Shown: positions 6,862-14,794 of the stretch, piece by piece
Numbering within the stretch: position 1 is the first letter of the stretch
Layout: each line of letters starts with the position of its first letter
NCBI GenBank assembly: GCA_019420275.1
Contig: JAHZHN010000003.1
Coordinates: 62,001-126,000 of the forward strand
Direction: 5' to 3'
DNA from: Clostridiales bacterium
GTDB taxonomy: Bacteria; Bacillota; Clostridia; Lachnospirales; Lachnospiraceae
Length of the DNA: 64,000 bases
Program-made: the position numbers and the translations under genes
The notes under the pieces: model-generated
Database searches by the model: none
What the model saw: only the letters and a program-made list of their open reading frames with translations
Told to the model about the DNA's origin: nothing

Positions 6862-7164
6862 ATGGAAAAGATGGTATATGAAAGTCCCAAATTTGAATTT
6901 CAAGAGTTAAAATTAGCAGAGAGAGTAGCAGATACATGCTGGGGATATGCCTATGCATGGTATGATGCAGATCAAGATGGTACGATTGATGGTGGTGAAA
7001 AAGTTGAATTAAGTAGTTTGGGATTGAAAGATAAAGGATGCCAAGGAAAGGATGCAAGAGAAGCACTAAAAAATTATTTTTATAATACGTTTAAAATTAC
7101 TTTGAATGATGACCAAGTTTCAACTAACACAGATAGTCAGACTATAATTGGTTCTAACAGTTAA
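6862..7164 (+). CDS. Candidate precursor peptide with EF-hand loop
   Basis: A 100-residue acidic protein with a perfect AGGAGGAATATAAA ribosome site, 12 bases after the radical SAM gene. The N-terminal part (MEKMVYESPKFEFQELKLAE) looks like a RiPP leader. Residues 27-34 are aromatic-rich (WGYAYAWY). Residues 35-46 are DADQDGTIDGGE, matching the 12-position EF-hand calcium loop at 1, 3, 5, 6, 8, 9 and 12. Only two Cys are present (26 and 60). The C-terminus is Ser/Thr/Asn-rich and ends GSNS. I do not recognise a named family. Position and size make it the probable substrate of the cassette; the core region is unknown. Confidence 0.72.
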   Translation: MEKMVYESPKFEFQELKLAERVADTCWGYAYAWYDADQDGTIDGGEKVELSSLGLKDKGCQGKDAREALKNYFYNTFKITLNDDQVSTNTDSQTIIGSNS

Positions 7165-7166
7165 TC

Positions 7167-8063
7167 ATGGAAGATAATCGTTTTACAAGAGCCCCTAAAT
7201 ATTTGATGATTGGAGATTTCCTAATTTCCTGCAGGAAATTAGGCTCCCGTATCCGGGGAGAAATCCCTTTTTCCGGGATGGCTTTTTATCAGCCGGGACA
7301 GTGGGAAGAAGATTTCCGCTTCTGGATTGATGAACGGGATTCTAATATTGGCGGAACAATGCTGTGGGGATCCGATGAATTTGCGATTCCGACCTTTCTT
7401 TACCAGAGAGAGAATGATATATATGAGTGGACTACATGGAAAAAGGACAGATTCCCTGGACTTTCATTTTTGATATCTTCACAGTGGTCCCAGTTCATTC
7501 TTTATCGGGACAAGACAGGGACGAATGGGGAGCGGGCTTTTCATGAGTTCGGCTCCCTTTTTTCTTATGCTGTTCTAAATCACGAAGCATGTGTGCTCCA
7601 TGGAGTTGTTATGGAATATCAGGGGGCGGGAATCCTTGTGACTGCGTCATCAGGTACGGGGAAGACAACTCATACAAGGATGTGGAGAGACAAAGAAAGA
7701 GCGCTGATTCTAAATGGAGACCGCTGTCTGTGCCGGAAGGTCAATGGGCAGTGGTATGCTTATGGGATGCCATGGTCAGGCTCTTCGGGAGAGTATATCA
7801 ATCGGAAAGTGCCGATAAAAGCCATTGTGAGTCTGCAGAGGGGGCAAATCAATCAAACAAGAGCCATGAGTCATTTTGAAGGAAGCATTTATCTCATGCA
7901 GAGAGTTTTTGCGCCAGTCTGGCAATGTGAAATGCAGGACAGGGCCTTTGATTTGACTGAAGAACTGGCAGGCCTGTTTCCTGTTATTGAATTATCCTGC
8001 CGCCCTGATTTGGAATCAGTAGAAGTGTTAAAACAAGAATTAGAGAGGCAAAGTATTTTTTAG
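7167..8063 (+). CDS. HPr kinase-like (PEPCK-fold) ATP-binding protein
   Basis: A 298-residue protein starting 2 bases after the precursor stop, with no clear ribosome site, so translation is probably coupled. The C-terminal half holds a Walker A loop at 160-167 (ASSGTGKT) followed by LILNGDRC (Asp185) and YGMPWSG, the layout of HPr-kinase-like enzymes. The N-terminal 130 residues lack an obvious domain. HPr itself and PTS genes are absent here. Homologous kinases in some lasso-peptide clusters phosphorylate the C-terminal serine of the precursor. Because this precursor ends in Ser, a similar tailoring role is plausible but unproven. Confidence 0.72.
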   Translation: MEDNRFTRAPKYLMIGDFLISCRKLGSRIRGEIPFSGMAFYQPGQWEEDFRFWIDERDSNIGGTMLWGSDEFAIPTFLYQRENDIYEWTTWKKDRFPGLSFLISSQWSQFILYRDKTGTNGERAFHEFGSLFSYAVLNHEACVLHGVVMEYQGAGILVTASSGTGKTTHTRMWRDKERALILNGDRCLCRKVNGQWYAYGMPWSGSSGEYINRKVPIKAIVSLQRGQINQTRAMSHFEGSIYLMQRVFAPVWQCEMQDRAFDLTEELAGLFPVIELSCRPDLESVEVLKQELERQSIF

Positions 8064-8065
8064 AT

Positions 8066-8518
8066 ATGAGCAATATGTTCCAAGTTTCTCAAAAAGATTT
8101 GATCCCGTTGATGGAAGAAGTTTTAAAAGAAGGAAAGAAAGTACGGTTCACAGTTTCCGGAAACAGCATGTGGCCGTGGCTGATTCATCAAAGAGATAGT
8201 GTTTTGCTGGAAGGATTAGAAAATAAAAAGCTGAAAAAAGGAGATATCATTTTATTTCAGGCATATAAGAACCATTATGTACTCCATAGAATTACCAGAA
8301 AAGTAAGAGGGGGATATATTACAACAGGTGATGGGAATCTTACCAGAGATGGATTTGTACCAGAAGATAAGGTAATCGGCAAAGCGGTTGCTTTGTACCG
8401 AAAAAACACAGAAATCTTATGCGGTCAATGGAAATGGCGTATAGTCTCCTGGTTTTGGATGGCGGGATTTCCAATTAGAAAGCATCTTGCGAAATTAATT
8501 GTTTTTTGGAAAAAGTAA
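8066..8518 (+). CDS. Signal peptidase (S26/S24)-like protein of the peptide cassette
   Basis: A 150-residue protein starting 2 bases after the kinase-like gene. SGNSMWPWL (Ser34) matches the catalytic-Ser box of signal peptidase I. RDSVLLE, KKGDIILFQ and YVLHRI (His74) follow, and TTGDGN near 86-91 fits the later conserved box. The usual catalytic Lys box is replaced by the LHR type, as in SipW/ER-type signal peptidases that use Ser-His. A hydrophobic Trp-rich C-terminus (about 122-148) may tether it to the membrane. It could trim the leader of the peptide at 6862. Last gene of the cassette. Confidence 0.72.
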   Translation: MSNMFQVSQKDLIPLMEEVLKEGKKVRFTVSGNSMWPWLIHQRDSVLLEGLENKKLKKGDIILFQAYKNHYVLHRITRKVRGGYITTGDGNLTRDGFVPEDKVIGKAVALYRKNTEILCGQWKWRIVSWFWMAGFPIRKHLAKLIVFWKK

Positions 8519-8521
8519 ATC

Positions 8522-8572
8522 AAAAAACACCGGATTTTAAATGATGAATATCATTTGAATCTGGTGTTTTCT
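8522..8572. terminator. Terminator at right edge of the peptide cassette
   Basis: AAAACACCGGATTTTAAATGAT pairs with ATCATTTGAATCTGGTGTTTT, with two wobble or mismatch positions and a tight loop. It ends the cassette and, read in reverse, the ECF gene. Its outer arm closely resembles that of the terminator at 4831-4880. Confidence 0.85.
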
Positions 8573-8603
8573 CATAAATATTAAAAAGAATGTACCTTGA
8601 AAT

Positions 8604-9140
8604 CTAAATAGTGGAATTAGAATTCAGCTGTGTTCGTACCATTCGTATATCCGGAACGGCATCCAGAACAGGATATAACAAAAAAGAAATGATCAGTCCG
8701 GAAAGACCTTGTATTATATTTCCGGGAACACTCAAAATGGCTGCCGGGCCTACCGTGATATAACAATAAATGAAATATCCGCCGGTTACGATCACAGCGG
8801 CAGAGATCCCACATAAAATCACAGCAAACATTTTGTTTATGTGGAGAGCAGTTACTCTTTTATAAATTACAGCAGCAGAAAATGCTGTCAGAAATTTAAT
8901 CAAAAAAGTAACTGGAGCGAAATAGGCATATCCGGTAAATAAATCCGCAAAGGCAGATCCGACTCCTGCGGCGAAGCCCCCATACTTTTTTCCGAGAATG
9001 ATGCCGCTTAAGATGACAAAAGCGTCGCCTAAATGAATGTATCCGTTAGTAGCGACCAATGGAATTTGAATTAATATAGTTGCTACACAGCAGAGTGCCA
9101 TAAATAATGCAGTATACACAAGCTTTTTTATTTGATGCAT
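8604..9140 (-). CDS. ECF transporter S component (vitamin or vitamin-precursor binding)
   Basis: A 178-residue protein with about six membrane spans and an AGGGAGGACGAATCT ribosome site. IPLVATNGYIHLGDAFVILSG and the GGFAAGVGSAFADL block are typical of S components of energy-coupling factor transporters, which bind a vitamin and dock on a shared T/A/A' module encoded elsewhere. The N-terminal ALFMALCCVATI carries the Ala-x3-Ala helix motif that contacts EcfT. The substrate is uncertain; HMP or another thiamine precursor or pyridoxine are candidates, and the thi genes lie 5 kb away. No TPP riboswitch was found upstream. Confidence 0.82.
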   Translation of the reverse strand: MHQIKKLVYTALFMALCCVATILIQIPLVATNGYIHLGDAFVILSGIILGKKYGGFAAGVGSAFADLFTGYAYFAPVTFLIKFLTAFSAAVIYKRVTALHINKMFAVILCGISAAVIVTGGYFIYCYITVGPAAILSVPGNIIQGLSGLIISFLLYPVLDAVPDIRMVRTQLNSNSTI

Positions 9141-9182
9141 AGATTCGTCCTCCCTTCTATGCTCTGTATCCTAATACAAAAT

Positions 9183-9202
9183 TGGCATTAGAAAAAATGC
9201 CA
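9183..9202. repeat. Inverted repeat between the ECF gene and the hydratase
   Basis: TGGCATT at 9183-9189 and AATGCCA at 9196-9202 are a perfect 7-base inverted repeat with a 6-base spacer. It lies 43 bases upstream of the ECF start on the minus strand and about 60 bases before the hydratase -10. It could be an operator or, in the ECF transcript, a small hairpin. Confidence 0.5.
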
Positions 9203-9258
9203 GTTATCATGATTTTTATAGTACCAGATTCTTTTTGCTTTTCTAATGCGCTGTGTTG

Positions 9259-9267
9259 TGGTATAAT
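9259..9267 (+). promoter_or_regulatory. Extended -10 promoter of the hydratase gene
   Basis: TGGTATAAT at 9259-9267 is an extended -10 element 34 bases before the ATG at 9301. No good -35 at 16-18 bases was seen. Confidence 0.55.
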
Positions 9268-9300
9268 TATTGGCAAAAATAAACCCCAGGAGGATAAGAC

Positions 9301-11583
9301 ATGATTAATTTGTTTTCAGAAGGCGCATACCTTGTCAATGGAATGACTCTGGTAAAAGAATCTGAGAAAGAAAAATTAAATCAGATGACAGGAAACGTGC
9401 CGGACAAAAAAGAAGCAGCGAAACAAACGATTGCCTATGGAATCTTAAAAGAACATAATACATCAGGAAATATGGAGAAGCTTCAGATCAAATTTGACAA
9501 ATTGACTTCTCATGACATTACATTTGTAGGAATCATCCAGACCGCCCGTGCATCAGGAATTGAAAAATTCCCAGTGCCGTACGTACTGACAAACTGTCAT
9601 AACAGTCTCTGTGCCGTCGGCGGAACGATCAATGAAGATGACCACATGTTCGGACTGACAGCTGCAAAACGATACGGAGGAATGTATGTTCCGCCTCATC
9701 AGGCTGTTATTCATCAGTTTGCAAGAGAAATGCTGGCAGGCGGAGGAAAAATGATCCTTGGATCTGACAGTCATACCCGTTACGGAGCTCTTGGAACAAT
9801 GGCTATGGGAGAAGGAGGACCTGAGCTGGTAAAACAGCTTCTGAACAGAACTTATGATATCAATATGCCGGATGTGATCGGGATTTATCTGAAAGGAAAA
9901 CCAGCTAAAGGCGTAGGACCTCAGGATGTAGCTCTTGCAATCATTGGAGCAGTCTTTGACAAAGGTTATGTAAATAATAAAATCATGGAATTCGTAGGAC
10001 CTGGAATCGCCAATTTAAGTGCTGATTTCAGAATTGGAATTGATGTTATGACTACTGAGACAACTTGTCTGTCCTCCATTTGGAAAACGGATGATACGAT
10101 CAAAGAATTCTATGAGATTCATGGAAGAGAAGAAGAATACAAAGAATTAAATCCTGGGGCTGTTGCCTATTATGATGGAATCGTGGAAGTAGACTTAGAT
10201 CAGATTCAGCCGATGATCGCAATGCCGTTCCATCCAAGCAATACTTATACAATCCAGGAAGTAAATGAAAATCTGGAAGATATTCTGGCAGATGTAGAAA
10301 AGCGTGCTTTGGTCAGCTTAGATGGTGCTGTAGATTATTCTCTGAGAGATAAGATTCGCGACGGAAAATTATATGTAGATCAGGGAATCATTGCCGGATG
10401 TGCCGGCGGAGGATATGAGAATATCTGTGCGGCAGCCAATATCCTGAAAGGAACCAGCATTGGAGCTGATGAGTTTACATTAAGCGTATACCCGGCAAGT
10501 ACGCCAATCTATATGGAATTAGTAAAGAATGGAGCAGTCGCTGATCTGATGGAGACAGGAGCAATCGTAAAGACTGCATTTTGCGGTCCATGCTTCGGCG
10601 CAGGGGATACACCGGCGAACAATGCGTTTAGTATCCGCCATTCAACGAGAAACTTCCCGAACCGTGAAGGATCCAAGCTTCAGAATGGCCAGATTGCTTC
10701 TGTAGCTTTGATGGATGCAAGATCCATTGCAGCAACTGCGGCAAACAAAGGATATTTAACTGCAGCAACTGATGTGGATGCCAATGACTTTATTCCAAAA
10801 TATCATTTTGACAAAACGATTTATGAGAATCGAGTATTTGACAGTAAGGGGGTTGCAGATCCATCTGTCGAAATCCAGTTTGGACCAAATATCAAAGACT
10901 GGCCGGAGATGCCTGCATTCCCAGAACATATGCTGTTAAAGGTTGTTTCTGAGATTCATGATCCGGTTACAACAACAGATGAACTGATTCCTTCCGGAGA
11001 GACATCATCTTATCGTTCTAATCCGCTGGGACTGGCAGAATTTGCGCTTTCAAGAAAGGATCCGGCGTATGTCGGTCTGGCAAAAGAGATCCAGAAAGCA
11101 GAAAAAGCAATCGAAGAAGGAAAGGATCCGGCAGAAGCATGTCCGGAAGTAAAAGACATTTTGACAGCGGTTACTGCGAAATATCCGCAGGTAAATGATA
11201 GCAATCTTGGAATTGGAAGCACGATCTTTGCTGTAAAACCAGGTGACGGTTCAGCCCGTGAGCAGGCAGCTTCCTGTCAGAAGGTTCTTGGAGGATGGGC
11301 CAATATTGCCAATGAATACGCAACAAAGAGATATCGCTCCAATTTGATCAACTGGGGTATGGTTCCATTTATCATTGATGAAGGAAAACTTCCGTTTAAG
11401 AATCATGACTATATCTTTATTCCAGAGATTAAAAAAGCAATTGAAGACAAGCTGACAGAGATTCCGGCATATGTGGTGTGCGGAAATGAATTAAAAGAAA
11501 TCCGGTTAAAACTGGGAGAATTGACAGACGATGAAAGAGAAATTATCCTGAAAGGATGTCTGATCAATTACTATAGAGGTTAA
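9301..11583 (+). CDS. Aconitase-superfamily hydratase
   Basis: A 760-residue protein with CCAGGAGGATAAG upstream. Aconitase blocks are present: LTNCHNSLC, GSDSHTRYGALG (154-165), the three 4Fe-4S ligands C367 (IIAGC) and C428/C431 (FCGPC), and RNFPNREG near 450 from the substrate-binding region. The C-terminal swivel domain (about 560-760) follows. The length and motif spelling match the YbhJ-like clade often labelled simply hydratase, rather than classic AcnA, AcnB or LeuC. It may isomerise citrate and isocitrate, but the exact substrate is unsettled. It forms its own transcription unit with a promoter and a terminator. Confidence 0.88.
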   Translation: MINLFSEGAYLVNGMTLVKESEKEKLNQMTGNVPDKKEAAKQTIAYGILKEHNTSGNMEKLQIKFDKLTSHDITFVGIIQTARASGIEKFPVPYVLTNCHNSLCAVGGTINEDDHMFGLTAAKRYGGMYVPPHQAVIHQFAREMLAGGGKMILGSDSHTRYGALGTMAMGEGGPELVKQLLNRTYDINMPDVIGIYLKGKPAKGVGPQDVALAIIGAVFDKGYVNNKIMEFVGPGIANLSADFRIGIDVMTTETTCLSSIWKTDDTIKEFYEIHGREEEYKELNPGAVAYYDGIVEVDLDQIQPMIAMPFHPSNTYTIQEVNENLEDILADVEKRALVSLDGAVDYSLRDKIRDGKLYVDQGIIAGCAGGGYENICAAANILKGTSIGADEFTLSVYPASTPIYMELVKNGAVADLMETGAIVKTAFCGPCFGAGDTPANNAFSIRHSTRNFPNREGSKLQNGQIASVALMDARSIAATAANKGYLTAATDVDANDFIPKYHFDKTIYENRVFDSKGVADPSVEIQFGPNIKDWPEMPAFPEHMLLKVVSEIHDPVTTTDELIPSGETSSYRSNPLGLAEFALSRKDPAYVGLAKEIQKAEKAIEEGKDPAEACPEVKDILTAVTAKYPQVNDSNLGIGSTIFAVKPGDGSAREQAASCQKVLGGWANIANEYATKRYRSNLINWGMVPFIIDEGKLPFKNHDYIFIPEIKKAIEDKLTEIPAYVVCGNELKEIRLKLGELTDDEREIILKGCLINYYRG

Positions 11584-11607
11584 TTATTACAAAAGTTAAT
11601 AAAAAAG

Positions 11608-11655
11608 GGCGAATTCTCCATATGATAAAATGTCTGTGGAGGATTCGTCTTTTTT
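11608..11655 (+). terminator. Terminator after the hydratase gene
   Basis: GGCGAATTCTCCA at 11608-11620 pairs with TGGAGGATTCGTC at 11637-11649 through two wobbles, followed by a T run. Confidence 0.8.
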
Positions 11656-11731
11656 CTTTCGGATTTGCAGGGAAGAAACGAACAAATATTACGAAAATAT
11701 GAATAAAATCAAGGAAATTATTAAAGAATCA

Positions 11732-11760
11732 TTGACAAATCTATATTCTTTATGTAAAAT
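11732..11760 (+). promoter_or_regulatory. Promoter of the NlpC/P60 gene
   Basis: TTGACA at 11732-11737 and TAAAAT at 11755-11760 are 17 bases apart, close to the vegetative consensus, 54 bases before the ATG at 11814. Confidence 0.75.
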
Positions 11761-11813
11761 CGTAACCAATGTAACAATAAGGGAACAATTTGTGAGCTGG
11801 TTAGGAGATTTTT

Positions 11814-12278
11814 ATGAAACATTTTATTGTGAAGCTGTTTGTCTTCGTTGCAATGGCGGCAGCATCTTTGACAATGACAACGAGTGGAATTGAAACAGAT
11901 ACACAGGCAGCAACGAGCAGAGGACAGCAGGTGGTTAACTATGCTAAGAAGTTCGTTGGCAATAAATATAAATATGGCGGAACCAGCCTGACAAAGGGGA
12001 CTGATTGTTCTGGTTTTACAATGTCCGTTTATAAGAAGTTTGGAAAGAAGCTTCCGCATTCTTCCAGCGGTCAGAGAAAAGTTGGAAAGAAAGTATCCGG
12101 AGGTATTAAAAAGGCAAAAGCTGGAGATATCATCTGCTACAGCGGACACGTAGCGATCTATATAGGGAAAAATAAGATTGTCCATGCGAGCAATTCAGCA
12201 AAATATCCGAAGGGCGGAATCAAGATTTCAAATAACGCAAGCTATAAGAAAATCTTAGCAATCCGCAGATTAGTATAA
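11814..12278 (+). CDS. Secreted NlpC/P60 cell-wall peptidase
   Basis: A 154-residue protein with TTAGGAGAT upstream. Residues 1-33 form a signal peptide (KLFVFVAMAAASLTMTTSG, with a TQAA cleavage region). The rest is a single NlpC/P60 domain with catalytic Cys65 in TDCSGF, His112 in YSGHVAIYIG and the third polar residue His124. Such enzymes cut the D-Glu to diamino-acid bond in peptidoglycan stems. There is no SH3 or other wall-binding domain, so it is a minimal secreted hydrolase. Single-gene unit between two terminators. Confidence 0.92.
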   Translation: MKHFIVKLFVFVAMAAASLTMTTSGIETDTQAATSRGQQVVNYAKKFVGNKYKYGGTSLTKGTDCSGFTMSVYKKFGKKLPHSSSGQRKVGKKVSGGIKKAKAGDIICYSGHVAIYIGKNKIVHASNSAKYPKGGIKISNNASYKKILAIRRLV

Positions 12279-12290
12279 GAAAGAAAATAC

Positions 12291-12323
12291 AGAGACATTC
12301 ATCAGTGAGAATGTCTCTTTTTT
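12291..12323 (+). terminator. Terminator after the NlpC/P60 gene
   Basis: AGAGACATTC at 12291-12300 and GAATGTCTCT at 12309-12318 form a perfect 10-base stem with an 8-base loop and T6. Confidence 0.88.
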
Positions 12324-12385
12324 ATGTCAAAATCGGAACATAAGATGTTTTTGTACAGGATGAGGGAGCTTCATGCCGGCAAACC

Positions 12386-12415
12386 TTGACAGTGCAGAGA
12401 AGAACATATTATAAT
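12386..12415 (+). promoter_or_regulatory. Promoter of fabV
   Basis: TTGACA at 12386-12391 and TATAAT at 12410-12415 with an 18-base spacer, 54 bases before the fabV ATG. Confidence 0.75.
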
Positions 12416-12468
12416 TTTCATAGAATAAATAAACAGCCTGAATAAGGCAAGACGAAAGGAAGAAGATT

Positions 12469-13659
12469 ATGATTATAGCGCCAAAAGTAAGAGATTTTTT
12501 GTGTCTGACAGCTCATCCGGAAGGATGCAGAAAAAATGTTGAACAACAGATTGAATATGTACGTTCTAAGGGAGAAATCGAAGGAAATGCGAAGAAAGTA
12601 CTGGTCATTGGCTGTTCTACAGGATATGGCCTGGCTTCCAGAATTGTTGCGGCTTTTGGATGCGGTGCAGATACTCTCGGAATTATGTTTGAGAAACCGG
12701 CCAAGGGAAAACGAACTGCAACACCGGGATGGTATAATACCGCAGCTTTTGAAGAGTTTGCGGCAAAAGAAGGAAAATATGCCAAGACAATCAACGGAGA
12801 TGCCTTTTCACAGGAAGTAAAAGATCAGACCATCGAGATGATCCGTCAGGATTTTGGAAAAGTGGATGCGGTTGTCTATAGCCTGGCAGCTCCGAGAAGA
12901 ACGGCACCAGACGGCGTTACATATAATTCTGTTCTGAAAACAACAGGGGAAGAATTTACGAATAAGAACTTGAATCTGAAGAATAATGTTATTGAGATGA
13001 AGAGCATCCCCGCTGCAACCGAAGAAGAGATTGAAGCTACAGTAAAGGTTATGGGCGGAGATGATTGGAAACTTTGGATGGAAGCATTAAGCGAAGCAGG
13101 AGTGCTTAGTGAAAATGCTGTGACAGTTGCATATTCCTATATCGGACCGGAAATCACATATCCAATCTATTTTGAAGGAACCATCGGCGCAGCCAAGAAA
13201 GATCTTCATAAAGCAGCTGCTCAGATTACAGAAGAGTTCAAAGATCAGGGAGTCAAAGCATATATTTCTGTCAATAAGGGATTGGTAACACAGGCAAGTG
13301 CAGCAATTCCTATTGTACCATTGTATATGGCACTTTTGTATAAAGTCATGAAAGAGAAAGGACTCCATGAAGGATGTATTGAACAGATGGAACGTCTGTT
13401 TAAAGACAAGAAGCTTCTAACAGAAGCTTTGACGGATGAGAATGGATGGATTCGCATGGATGACTGGGAGATGAAAGACGAGGTACAGGAAGAAGTAAAA
13501 CGTCTCTGGGAGATTGTCGATACAGATAATATTAAGGAATACGGTGATATCGATGGCTACTGGGATGATTTCTATCATATGTTTGGATTCCGCGAGGATG
13601 GAGTGGACTATGATGCGGATGTGGATCCTGCAGTCGCTATCCCAAGTCTGGAAGTATAA
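12469..13659 (+). CDS. fabV: Trans-2-enoyl-CoA/ACP reductase (FabV/TER type)
   Basis: A 396-residue protein, the usual FabV length. It starts MIIAPKVRDFLCLTAHPEGC as family members do and has the NAD loop VIGCSTGYGLASR (47-59), YSLAAPRR and the FabV-specific active site Y234-x8-K243 in IYFEGTIGAAKKDL. FabV reduces trans-2-enoyl-ACP to acyl-ACP in the last step of the fatty acid elongation cycle, or crotonyl-CoA in butyrate-type routes. It is structurally unlike FabI and usually tolerant of triclosan. The RNase G gene starts two bases after its stop codon. Confidence 0.95.
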   Translation: MIIAPKVRDFLCLTAHPEGCRKNVEQQIEYVRSKGEIEGNAKKVLVIGCSTGYGLASRIVAAFGCGADTLGIMFEKPAKGKRTATPGWYNTAAFEEFAAKEGKYAKTINGDAFSQEVKDQTIEMIRQDFGKVDAVVYSLAAPRRTAPDGVTYNSVLKTTGEEFTNKNLNLKNNVIEMKSIPAATEEEIEATVKVMGGDDWKLWMEALSEAGVLSENAVTVAYSYIGPEITYPIYFEGTIGAAKKDLHKAAAQITEEFKDQGVKAYISVNKGLVTQASAAIPIVPLYMALLYKVMKEKGLHEGCIEQMERLFKDKKLLTEALTDENGWIRMDDWEMKDEVQEEVKRLWEIVDTDNIKEYGDIDGYWDDFYHMFGFREDGVDYDADVDPAVAIPSLEV

Positions 13660-13660
13660 G

Positions 13661-14794
13661 ATGTCTACAGAAATTGTAATAACAAAAATAAGAGACCATT
13701 TGGTCAGCGCATGGCTCCACGATCATAAGATCGTGGAGTTTCAATGCTGCAATACAAAGCAGAAACAGATTGTCGGCAATATTTATGTTGGCAAAGTGAA
13801 AAATGTCGTAAAAAATATCAATGGGGCATTTGTGGAATTCGAAAAAGGAAAACTTGGATTTCTTCCTATGCGGAATCGCAGTCTGAAGGCAGAAGAAGAG
13901 ATTATTGTTCAGATAAAAAAAGAGGGAAGTCAGGAAAAAAAACCACTTCTTTCCCAGCAGATTGAGCTGACTGGAAAGTATCTGGTTTTAACTTCGGACA
14001 AAACGGCCATTGGTATTTCTAATAAGATAAAGAATCGTGAGCAGAGGCAGGAATTGAGAAAAATAGCAGAGCCCATGGTGACAGAGTCGTATGGGTTTAT
14101 TTTGCGTACCAGCACTGCAGGTGCTTCCAAAGAGGCTGTTTTAAAAGAAGCCCAGGAGCTTTCCGATCAATATGAACAAATCATGCAAAAAGGAAAGTAC
14201 CGAAGACCGTTTCAGCTTTTGGGAGTGAATCAGAATATGGAGTCTGTGCTGATGTTCGGGAAACTTCCGGATCAGGTGGAACAGGTAGTAACGGACCAGG
14301 AAGTATTTGCGGACTCGCTGTCTGGTCAGGGATATCGTGTCAGCCAGGATTTTGAGGAAGGGAGCATTGAACGAAGATACAGAATTCGTCATTTTCTAAA
14401 AGAAGCTCTCAGCAAAAAAATATGGATGAAATCCGGAGGATTTTTGTATATTGAGCAGACGGAAGCCATGGCGGTTATCGATGTGAATACTGGAAAATCT
14501 ATTGGGCATGGCTGCAAGGATGACCATATTCGCATGACGAACCTGGAAGCAGCAAAAGAAGCAGCAAGGCAAATTCGTTTAAGAAACCTGTCTGGAATCA
14601 TTGTGATTGATTTCATCGATATGGATTCAGAATATGATAAAGATACACTCTTAAGAGTCATGCAGCAGTATTTAGATGAGGACTCAAAAAAAGCGGCTGC
14701 GGTGGATCTTACAAAGCTTGGATTGATGGAAATTACAAGAAAAAAAGAAAGAAATCCATTATTTCGCCAAATAGATATTGACATTCTCGAATAG
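13661..14794 (+). CDS. rng: Ribonuclease G/E family endoribonuclease
   Basis: A 377-residue protein from the ATG at 13661, two bases after the fabV stop; the open frame extends upstream into fabV but that part is not family-like. An embedded S1 domain (GNIYVGKVKNVVKNINGAFVEFEKGKLGFLP, given here as residues about 36-66) precedes the RNase H-like catalytic part, with MAVIDVNTG and IIVIDFIDMD supplying the metal-binding Asp residues. No long C-terminal scaffold is present, so it is of RNase G length. It cuts single-stranded AU-rich RNA, acting in mRNA decay and rRNA maturation. Lying directly before the rplU leader is common in Clostridia. Confidence 0.9.
   Translation: MSTEIVITKIRDHLVSAWLHDHKIVEFQCCNTKQKQIVGNIYVGKVKNVVKNINGAFVEFEKGKLGFLPMRNRSLKAEEEIIVQIKKEGSQEKKPLLSQQIELTGKYLVLTSDKTAIGISNKIKNREQRQELRKIAEPMVTESYGFILRTSTAGASKEAVLKEAQELSDQYEQIMQKGKYRRPFQLLGVNQNMESVLMFGKLPDQVEQVVTDQEVFADSLSGQGYRVSQDFEEGSIERRYRIRHFLKEALSKKIWMKSGGFLYIEQTEAMAVIDVNTGKSIGHGCKDDHIRMTNLEAAKEAARQIRLRNLSGIIVIDFIDMDSEYDKDTLLRVMQQYLDEDSKKAAAVDLTKLGLMEITRKKERNPLFRQIDIDILE

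Noticed and set aside
7589..7879. 96-codon plus-strand frame inside the HPr-kinase-like gene
   Set aside because: Out-of-frame shadow with no ribosome site.
4887..8518. Peptide cassette as a prophage or transposon
   Set aside because: No integrase, transposase or terminal repeats beyond the similar terminators; gene content is a biosynthetic cassette.
13514..13660. N-terminal extension of the RNase G gene into fabV
   Set aside because: The extra 49 residues are out-of-frame fabV sequence; the family-like start is at 13661.
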